Below, piece after piece: positions 1 through 4,613 of a DNA stretch of 5,114 bases. Origin of the DNA: MAG-120531 sp002378585 (GTDB taxonomy: Bacteria > Bacteroidota > Bacteroidia > Flavobacteriales > Flavobacteriaceae); the NCBI GenBank assembly GCA_937890575.1, contig CALADZ010000171.1, positions 1 through 5,114 on the forward strand, in the 5' to 3' direction. How positions within the stretch are numbered: the stretch's first letter is position 1; each line of letters opens with the position of its first letter. The notes beneath the pieces were generated by a model that was not told the DNA's origin, did not search any database, and saw only the letters and a program-made list of their open reading frames with translations. A program made the translations under genes and the position numbers.

Positions 1-348
1 GGAGGTTTTTCCTCCCTGCGCTACCAATTTGAGAAAATAAACACTTATAAAAACAGCCAAATTGTGATTCGCCTCAAGGGCGATGGCAAACAATATCAAT
101 TTAGGGTCAAAAACAACCGAAATACCTATTATTCCTACACCACCAACTTCAAGACAAGCGGTGACTGGGAAAACATCACCATTAACTTAAAAGACATGTA
201 TCCCTCATTTAGAGGGAGAACCCTGAACATGCCCCACTTTAATGAAAACTCGATAGAGGAGGTGGTATTTTTAATCGGAAATAAGAAAAATGAGTCTTTT
301 GAATTGGTTCTAGACAGGATCGATATCACTCATTCAATGACTCCATAA
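1..348 (+). CDS. CIA30-family protein, C-terminal part (5' end outside window)
   Basis: The frame is open from base 1 to a TAA at 346-348, giving the last 115 residues of a longer protein. It opens with GGFSSLR, followed by RLKGDGKQYQFRV, then Y-x-Y-x-x-x-F and W-x-x-I-x-I-x-L, then FRGR, and ends in a beta-strand pattern FELVLDRIDI. This order of motifs is that of the CIA30 domain (complex I intermediate-associated protein 30), a galactose-binding-like beta-sandwich. Bacterial members are usually about 170-190 residues, so roughly the first third is missing. The bacterial role is not settled, and a complex I assembly role should not be assumed from the name. A GTG at 64 could be mistaken for a start, but the conserved GGFSSLR lies upstream of it in the same frame. 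The gene converges on the dehydratase gene, with 8 bases between the stops. Confidence 0.86.
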   Translation, partial: GGFSSLRYQFEKINTYKNSQIVIRLKGDGKQYQFRVKNNRNTYYSYTTNFKTSGDWENITINLKDMYPSFRGRTLNMPHFNENSIEEVVFLIGNKKNESFELVLDRIDITHSMTP

Positions 349-356
349 ATCAGTCA

Positions 357-647
357 TTAACTATTTAGATACGCCTCCAATGCCTCAGCATACTTAAAAT
401 CCCGAAGGGTGATCCCTGCAGCATCGTGGGTGGTCAGTGAGATTGTTACTTCCAATCCTTTAACCGTAACATCGGGATGGTGTCTTTGAAGTTCAGCGAG
501 CTGGTCCATTTTGTCCAGCAGACTATTCACCGCTTTCTCAGAGGTGAGCACTCGATGAATCGTTAGTTGATCGTCAGCTACCACCCAATCTAATCCTAGG
601 TTATTCTTGTTCAGTCGAGCAATTTCTTCCGGGGAGAGTTTTTCCAT
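357..647 (-). CDS. 4a-hydroxytetrahydrobiopterin dehydratase (pterin-4a-carbinolamine dehydratase, PCD/DCoH family)
   Basis: The protein has 96 residues, the usual size for this single-domain cytoplasmic family. The family dehydrates 4a-hydroxytetrahydropterin formed by aromatic amino acid hydroxylases, and related proteins act in molybdopterin metabolism. The sequence has the typical start (MEKLSPEEIARLN), a Trp at residue 21, and the active-site signature E-x3-HHPD (H56, H57, P58). The second histidine follows in TTHDAAGIT (H74), then D83. In well-studied members an aromatic residue, usually Tyr, follows HHP by about six positions. Here the aligned residue is Gly64. The ATG at 647 has no Shine-Dalgarno sequence. 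The gene begins 24 bases after the alpha/beta hydrolase stop on the same strand, so the two are probably co-transcribed. No phenylalanine hydroxylase is visible, so the physiological pterin substrate is open. Confidence 0.93.
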   Translation of the reverse strand: MEKLSPEEIARLNKNNLGLDWVVADDQLTIHRVLTSEKAVNSLLDKMDQLAELQRHHPDVTVKGLEVTISLTTHDAAGITLRDFKYAEALEAYLNS

Positions 648-671
648 ATCGGGTTGGGGGAAACTGCTGTT

Positions 672-1454
672 CTAACCCTGTTGCTGTAGAAAAAGCAGGG
701 TGTTTTGGTTAAATGTTTGTGGGTTTTCCACATTGACAACGTGTCCACAATCAGGAACTACCTGTAAGATGGCGTTGGTGTGGTCTTTAACCAATTCGCG
801 GATGGGGGGTAGAAATAAGTAGTCTTGTTCCCCCATCAAATAAAGCGTAGGAATACTGGTTTTGGCCATTTGATAGAACCTCAACAGTGGATTGAGGTCG
901 GCGGTCAGCTTAAACCAGCGCATGAATTCTTTTTGGTACAGTTTTTTGGCTTCACGAATAAAAAGAAGTCGGGACTCTTTATGGTTTTTATTGGGCATGA
1001 TGATGAATGCTAAAAACCGGTAAAGCCAGATGTAGGGCACCACAGATTTAAAGGCATTTCCCAAGTGGATGAGTAGTCTGGAGCGCACATCTAACTTGAC
1101 AATGGCCCCACCCAGCACCATGGAGGAGACGCGATTAGGGTATCTGTCGGCCAGATTTCGGATCAAAATGGTGCCCAAGGAGATGCCCACAAAATGGGAG
1201 GAGGAAATTTTGAGGTGGTCCATCACCTCTTTGATGTCGTCCGCTATGGCATTAAAGGTATAGCGGGTTTTAAAGGAGTCGGTCAGGGAAATTTTGGAAT
1301 TGCCATGGCCGCGGAGGTCGAGAAGCAAGACATTAAACTGTTTTTTAAAATCCCGGATTTGCTTAAACCAGATGGTGGAACTACCACCCGCACCATGTAC
1401 AAAAGTAACCCACTGATGGGTATTGGCCTCTTGATAGGTGGTATAGTGGAGCAT
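672..1454 (-). CDS. alpha/beta-hydrolase fold protein
   Basis: This is a 260-residue hydrolase, numbered from the ATG at 1454. An in-frame GTG two codons upstream (1460) is possible but less likely, because the ATG starts directly on the conserved first strand. The motifs run in canonical order: oxyanion-loop HGAGG (H20-G21), DLRGHGNS after strand 4, nucleophile elbow GISLG with Ser92, a helical cap at about residues 115-195, acid-strand MGEQD with Asp211, and the final DCGH with His238. The Ser-Asp-His triad is complete. There is no signal peptide, so the protein is cytoplasmic. The fold covers esterases, lactonases, C-C hydrolases and MenH-like enzymes, and the sequence does not choose among them. 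The stop lies 24 bases before the carbinolamine dehydratase start, which suggests one transcript. Confidence 0.93.
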   Translation of the reverse strand: MLHYTTYQEANTHQWVTFVHGAGGSSTIWFKQIRDFKKQFNVLLLDLRGHGNSKISLTDSFKTRYTFNAIADDIKEVMDHLKISSSHFVGISLGTILIRNLADRYPNRVSSMVLGGAIVKLDVRSRLLIHLGNAFKSVVPYIWLYRFLAFIIMPNKNHKESRLLFIREAKKLYQKEFMRWFKLTADLNPLLRFYQMAKTSIPTLYLMGEQDYLFLPPIRELVKDHTNAILQVVPDCGHVVNVENPQTFNQNTLLFLQQQG

Positions 1455-1524
1455 ATGCACTGATCTAGATGGCTAATATAATACACTTAACGGTAGGGAA
1501 AAATTATTTGTACCTTCGACAAGC
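1455..1524. promoter_or_regulatory. divergent intergenic spacer with weak -7-like elements in both directions
   Basis: This 70-base spacer must hold the promoters of the leftward hydrolase unit and the rightward small membrane protein gene. On the plus strand TACCTTCG (1511-1518) differs at one base from the Bacteroidota -7 consensus TAnnTTTG. It lies only six bases before the ATG, which would give an almost leaderless message. On the minus strand TATATTAG (complement of 1473-1480) is also one base off. I see no good -33 TTG at the expected distance for either. Neither start has a Shine-Dalgarno sequence. The assignments rest on motif resemblance only. Confidence 0.3.
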
Positions 1525-1791
1525 ATGGAAAAAAGCAAAAAAATAATGGTCATCGTTTTAGCGGTTTGGGGTGTCATCGCCCTGATCCATGGGTTGACCA
1601 TGAGGTATGCTCGTCTATCCCCAGAGAGAAAACTCAGGGCGCGTAAATCATTTTTTATGGTGTACGCATTGTACTTTATCGCCTACGGAATTTACCTAAT
1701 CGCCGATCGACAACAGATTGTCCTGGGCGTGTCGTTTGTTGCTATAGGAGCTAGTCAAGGGGTACTGCGCTACTACCGGCCTGAACTTTAA
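1525..1791 (+). CDS. small three-helix membrane protein of unknown function
   Basis: The protein has 88 residues and no family I recognise. Three hydrophobic segments are clear: about 7-26 (IMVIVLAVWGVIALIHGLTM), 43-60 (FFMVYALYFIAYGIYLIA) and 64-82 (QIVLGVSFVAIGASQGVLR). A basic loop rich in Arg and Lys (RLSPERKLRARK, about 30-41) joins the first two. By the positive-inside rule that loop faces the cytoplasm, which puts the N-terminus outside. However, the N-terminal MEKSKK is also basic, so topology is uncertain. There is no signal-peptide cleavage site and no catalytic motif. The gene stands alone on the plus strand, divergent from the hydrolase unit and convergent on the DsrE-like gene. 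Its TAA overlaps that gene's TAA. Codon use and reading-frame quality look genuine, and no antisense frame competes. Confidence 0.78.
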   Translation: MEKSKKIMVIVLAVWGVIALIHGLTMRYARLSPERKLRARKSFFMVYALYFIAYGIYLIADRQQIVLGVSFVAIGASQGVLRYYRPEL

Positions 1792-2333
1792 AACTTTAGG
1801 GCCGCATAGCCCTTCAGCTGATAGGTAGTCATGGTCGTCAACATGGAAGTAGCTACTTCTACCTCAGGCGTGACGAGTTGGTAGGGCACTTCGCGTTTGA
1901 ACAAAGATTGGGAACAAACCAACAGCTTAACTCCATGTCTTTTTAACTCTTGAAAAAGAGGGATGTGTGGATTATCTACCCCAAATTTTTCCCGGTAGGC
2001 CTCTTGGTTGAGCACCGCCCAAAGGGCATCCTTGTGTAAAACTGCAACAACCTGCATATTTTGCTCAGAAACACCTCCCATAGCGTGTAGATTCATCAAG
2101 CGTGCGATATTGATCAACGACATAAATGGCTCCGATTTGTTTTCATCGCCAGTCGCCACATCGATCACCACCTTATACTCCAAGGTAGGGTCTGGCTTTT
2201 CCGTAGCGTGGGGCGCGTCAAAAATGCCGCCAAATCCCTGAACTATAGGGAAAATCGGTTCGGGGTTGGTGTTTTGTGCCCATAGGCACGTAGTTACCAA
2301 TAGGGTAAGGGTCCAGGCCAATGCTTTTTTCAT
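1788..2333 (-). CDS. secreted DsrE-like protein
   Basis: The product has 181 residues. A Sec signal peptide occupies about residues 1-19 (MKKALAWTLTLLVTTCLWA), with likely cleavage before Gln20, so the mature protein is periplasmic. The Cys at 16 is not in a lipobox. From about residue 52 the sequence follows the DsrE/DsrF-like fold: strand YKVVIDVATGD, helix SLINIARLMNLH, strand MQVVAVLHKDALWAVL, then NPHIPLFQELKRHGVKLLVCSQSL with a single conserved-position Cys140, and a C-terminal VEVATSMLTTMTTYQLKGYAAL. Cytoplasmic family members pass sulfur between cysteines. Secreted versions are mostly uncharacterised, so sulfur handling here is inference. The ATG overlaps the stop of the tryptophan-rich membrane protein as ATGA, which implies translational coupling. 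At its 3' end the TAA overlaps the TAA of the convergent gene. Confidence 0.87.
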   Translation of the reverse strand: MKKALAWTLTLLVTTCLWAQNTNPEPIFPIVQGFGGIFDAPHATEKPDPTLEYKVVIDVATGDENKSEPFMSLINIARLMNLHAMGGVSEQNMQVVAVLHKDALWAVLNQEAYREKFGVDNPHIPLFQELKRHGVKLLVCSQSLFKREVPYQLVTPEVEVATSMLTTMTTYQLKGYAALKF

Positions 2334-3130
2334 CGAACAGTCGTTTTAGGGGTGAATGAGGAATAAGTGCTGTAAAAAAGGGCAGAGCCCACCAAAACCA
2401 AACAGGCTTGTGTGGTTTTAATGACTAGAGGGAATTGAAAATTCCACTGCTCAGGGTCCGTGTGTTTGCTCCAAATACCGATCAAGGCCCAGATGACCGC
2501 GATACCGTACATGGGGTTCTTGAACTTGATCAGGGTGGCAGAGGCAATCACAGCCCCAACCAACAATATCGCAGAAGTCCACTGGGCGTCTGCAATACCC
2601 CAACCAGAAAAATTTTGGGAGACCAAGAGTGCCGTAGCATTGGCGATGGTAGCCACAGTGATCCAACCGAAATAAAGACCCGTGGCGCTTTGGCGCAACA
2701 GGTGTTGGGTGCGGGGGCCTTGAGGCCCCCGCACCCCCGTTTGAGCCATGCGGATCAACGAATATAAAATCAAGAGCATGATCCCCATGGAGAGGCCAAT
2801 CAATAAGTGGTGCCAAGCAAGGATCCAACATACATTGGCGACAAAATTGATGATCAACCAACGACTGTGTGCTTGGGTGACTGCGCCCACTTCACCTGCT
2901 ATTTGATCTGGACGTTGGATCCAAAAAGCGACGATATACGCCAAAAGCAAGGTGTAAATCAATCCCCAGATGGAAAAAGTAGCCCCGGTAGGCGTAAACA
3001 AATTAGGCAAACGATCTGAGGCTTCACCCGTGGTGATACCGCCCAGTGGCAAAGCATTGGCCAGGTAATTCATCAACAAAACCAAGATCAATGATGCGGA
3101 AATCAGCAGGGGTAAACGGAAATTTTTCAT
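2330..3130 (-). CDS. tryptophan-rich sensory protein-like (long TspO/MBR-related) membrane protein
   Basis: The protein has 266 residues with about seven or eight hydrophobic helices, at roughly 5-25, 51-71, 91-110, 112-127, 147-170, 185-202, 207-221 and 236-256. The start region NYLANALPLGG-TTGE-SD-LPNLFTPTGATFSIWGLIY is characteristic of the long bacterial TspO/MBR-related group, sometimes labelled lantibiotic ABC transporter permease in databases. YFGWITVATIANATALLV in the middle and Trp residues in several helices fit as well. Classical TspO proteins are about 150-180 residues and bind porphyrins. Ligand and role are unknown for the long form. A GC-rich hairpin (2707-2736) lies in the codons for residues 132-141, a Gly/Pro/Arg loop just before the YFGW helix. 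The gene is first in a two-gene unit and overlaps the DsrE-like gene as ATGA. No Shine-Dalgarno sequence is seen before the ATG. Confidence 0.88.
   Translation of the reverse strand: MKNFRLPLLISASLILVLLMNYLANALPLGGITTGEASDRLPNLFTPTGATFSIWGLIYTLLLAYIVAFWIQRPDQIAGEVGAVTQAHSRWLIINFVANVCWILAWHHLLIGLSMGIMLLILYSLIRMAQTGVRGPQGPRTQHLLRQSATGLYFGWITVATIANATALLVSQNFSGWGIADAQWTSAILLVGAVIASATLIKFKNPMYGIAVIWALIGIWSKHTDPEQWNFQFPLVIKTTQACLVLVGSALFYSTYSSFTPKTTVR
2707..2736. repeat. perfect 14-base GC-rich inverted repeat inside a coding sequence
   Basis: The left arm GGGTGCGGGGGCCT (2707-2720) is followed by TG and then the exact reverse complement AGGCCCCCGCACCC (2723-2736). Allowing a realistic loop, it is a 13-pair stem with a TTGA tetraloop. 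The arms are almost pure G and C, unlike the flanking DNA. The element lies wholly inside the tryptophan-rich membrane protein gene and encodes GVRGPQGPRT in frame. There is no T-tract on either side in either direction, so it is not an intrinsic terminator. A second copy is not visible in this window. Confidence 0.9.
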
Positions 3131-3204
3131 GGTTTTTGGACCCTCGATGATGCTCAGGTAGGTTAAATATATTTACTTTTAGAGATACAATGTACCCCTA
3201 TTTT
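3131..3204. promoter_or_regulatory. divergent promoter region with a 12-base AT palindrome
   Basis: The spacer separates the leftward tryptophan-rich protein operon from the rightward lipoprotein gene. At 3164-3175 lies the perfect palindrome TAAATATATTTA. Read either way it offers TATATTTA, one base from the Bacteroidota -7 element TAnnTTTG. On the minus strand a TTG (complement of 3188-3190) sits 16 bases upstream of that element, a plausible -33 box, and would give a leader of about 27 bases before the ATG at 3130. On the plus strand TACTTTTA (3174-3181) is an alternative -7 element. The assignment rests on pattern only. Confidence 0.33.
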
Positions 3205-3609
3205 ATGAAAACTCACTTTTTCTTTTGGGTCAGTTTATGGATGATCTTGGGCGGATGTGCCCAGGAGACCTCTTCTAAGGAGTACCTCGTCGACTGCGGC
3301 GATCAGCCACTCGTGGGCAGACTAGCCATCAAAGGGATCTGTATGAATTACGTCATCGAAGTAGTGTCTGGAGATTTTAATCCTACCCAGGTAGTCGCGC
3401 AGTGGCGGGATCCAGGGACTGACCAGGTGTACACCAACGCATTTGCCTTGGGGAGCGTCTGTGATTTTCCGGAAAATTTTCAAGAAGGAGATACCTTTTC
3501 CTTTGTTTTTTCAAACCGAGATATCGGCAACTGTGCGGTCTGTTTAGCGTATAGACCGGTACCTGAAGTGAGTCAAACCATCGCGGTATGTCCAAATCCA
3601 ACATTTTAA
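3205..3609 (+). CDS. small cysteine-rich lipoprotein of unknown function
   Basis: I place the start at the ATG at 3205. It gives a standard lipoprotein signal: Lys at position 2, a hydrophobic stretch FFFWVSLWMIL and a lipobox L-G-G-C with Cys18. An in-frame ATG at 3190 would add five residues (MYPYF) before the usual MK start and is less likely. The precursor has 134 residues. After the lipidated Cys there are six more cysteines (31, 46, 86, 110, 113, 129), an even number that could form three disulfides. Two of them make a CAVC (C-x2-C) pair. The middle alternates hydrophobic and polar residues, suggesting beta strands. I do not recognise a named domain. The gene ends 17 bases before the glycosylasparaginase start on the same strand, so the two are probably co-transcribed, both with lipoprotein-type signals. 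Confidence 0.77.
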   Translation: MKTHFFFWVSLWMILGGCAQETSSKEYLVDCGDQPLVGRLAIKGICMNYVIEVVSGDFNPTQVVAQWRDPGTDQVYTNAFALGSVCDFPENFQEGDTFSFVFSNRDIGNCAVCLAYRPVPEVSQTIAVCPNPTF

Positions 3610-3626
3610 CCCAGTAATTTAGTCCT

Positions 3627-4613
3627 ATGTCACGCAGAACCTTCCTCAAACAAGCTGTTGCTGGCAGCACAGGCATCGCCCTATTGGGCTGTAAATCAGA
3701 CGGAGTCTCCCCCACACCGGCTTCAGGTGGTGCTTTTCCCAGAATTATATCTACCTGGCAGCACGGGTTAGCGGCCAATGACGCCGCTTGGAAAACCCTG
3801 CAATCCGGAGGGTCAGGCTTGGATGCTGTGGAAGCAGGCGTGCGGGTGCCTGAAGCAGATCCAGAGGTGCGCTCTGTAGGCTACGGCGGTTATCCCGATC
3901 GCGAGGGCATAGTGACTTTAGACGCCTGCATTATGGATGCACAAAGCCGATGTGGCTCTGTAGCCTTTCTCAGAGACATTAAACACCCGATCTCGGTGGC
4001 CCGACTGGTGATGGAAAAAACCCCACACATCATGCTCTGTGGTGATGGGGCGTTGGAATTTGCTTTGGAGCAAGGATTTGAACGGGAAAATCTGTTGACA
4101 GAAGCATCTCGACTGGACTGGGAAAAATGGAAAGAGACTTCCCAATATCGCCCAGTGATCAACATAGAAAATCACGACACCATCAGTATGTTGCTGATCG
4201 ATGGGCAACAAAATCTATACGCGGCCTGTACCACCAGCGGTGCGGCATGGAAAATGCACGGTCGCATTGGGGACTCCCCCATCATCGGAGCCGGTTTATT
4301 TTTGGACAACGAAGTGGGCGCAGCAGCAGCCACAGGGCTAGGCGAAGCGGTGATCCGCACCGCGGGAAGCGCGATGATTGTCGAGGCTATGCGCCACGGA
4401 ATGTCCCCTGATGAAGCTTGCCGAATGGTGGTGGAACGAATTTCAAACCTACATAAAAACGATCCGGATTGGGAAAATCTTCAGGTCGGATTTATCGCCC
4501 TCAACAAGCGCGGAGTTTATGGCAGTTATAGCCTCAGACCTGGGTTTGACTTTGCGATCACGGACAAGACCACACCCAGCAACATGGTCAAAGCCCCCTA
4601 TGCCCTAGGGTAA
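3627..4613 (+). CDS. N4-(beta-N-acetylglucosaminyl)-L-asparaginase (glycosylasparaginase), Tat-signal lipoprotein
   Basis: The precursor has 328 residues. Family members are Ntn hydrolases that cleave the bond between Asn and GlcNAc in glycoasparagines and self-process just before a catalytic Thr. The processing site is NHD|T with Thr185 in HDTISM. Spacing to Arg213 (HGRIGDS), Asp216 and Thr236-Gly237 (AAATGLGE) matches human aspartylglucosaminidase T206, R234, D237 and T257-G258 exactly (28, 31 and 51 residues). The alpha chain carries the family motifs STW, DAVEAG, VGYGG-PD and TLDA-IMD. The N-terminus has a twin-arginine motif SRRTFLK followed by a hydrophobic stretch and a lipobox L-L-G-C (Cys22). 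This suggests export folded through Tat and then lipidation. The likely role is breakdown of glycoprotein fragments at the cell envelope. The 3' end overlaps the convergent acetyltransferase gene by nine bases. Confidence 0.95.
   Translation: MSRRTFLKQAVAGSTGIALLGCKSDGVSPTPASGGAFPRIISTWQHGLAANDAAWKTLQSGGSGLDAVEAGVRVPEADPEVRSVGYGGYPDREGIVTLDACIMDAQSRCGSVAFLRDIKHPISVARLVMEKTPHIMLCGDGALEFALEQGFERENLLTEASRLDWEKWKETSQYRPVINIENHDTISMLLIDGQQNLYAACTTSGAAWKMHGRIGDSPIIGAGLFLDNEVGAAAATGLGEAVIRTAGSAMIVEAMRHGMSPDEACRMVVERISNLHKNDPDWENLQVGFIALNKRGVYGSYSLRPGFDFAITDKTTPSNMVKAPYALG

Noticed and set aside
1..15. GGAGG-TTTTT-CCTCC hairpin at the left edge
   Set aside because: It has only five pairs and encodes the conserved GGFSS of the CIA30 domain, so it is explained by coding constraint.
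64..66. GTG as the start of the CIA30-family gene
   Set aside because: Conserved domain residues (GGFSSLR) are encoded upstream in the same open frame, so the gene continues off the left edge.
2683..2696. Short direct repeat TGGCGC-TT-TGGCGC near the GC-rich palindrome
   Set aside because: Six-base repeats are expected by chance in coding DNA, and there is no evidence they flank an insertion.
2707..2736. GC-rich hairpin as a transcription terminator
   Set aside because: There is no T-tract after the stem in either direction, and it sits mid-gene in an intact reading frame.
2435..2861. Open frames of 110 residues (+, 2435-2767) and 136 residues (-, 2451-2861) inside the tryptophan-rich protein gene
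   Set aside because: The true frame has continuous membrane helices and recognisable family motifs. The alternatives are low-complexity His/Pro/Gly-rich translations of the GC-rich section with no domain pattern.
3190..3192. ATG at 3190 as the lipoprotein start
   Set aside because: It would place MYPYF before the standard MKT signal-peptide start. The ATG at 3205 gives a normal signal length to the lipobox Cys.
3383..3778. Minus-strand open frame of 131 residues across the lipoprotein and glycosylasparaginase junction
   Set aside because: It lies antisense to two well-supported genes with signal peptides and has no recognisable motif.
4127..4411. Plus-strand open frame of 94 residues within the glycosylasparaginase gene
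   Set aside because: It lies out of frame over the catalytic core. Its Arg/Ser/His-rich composition is typical of a shadow frame.
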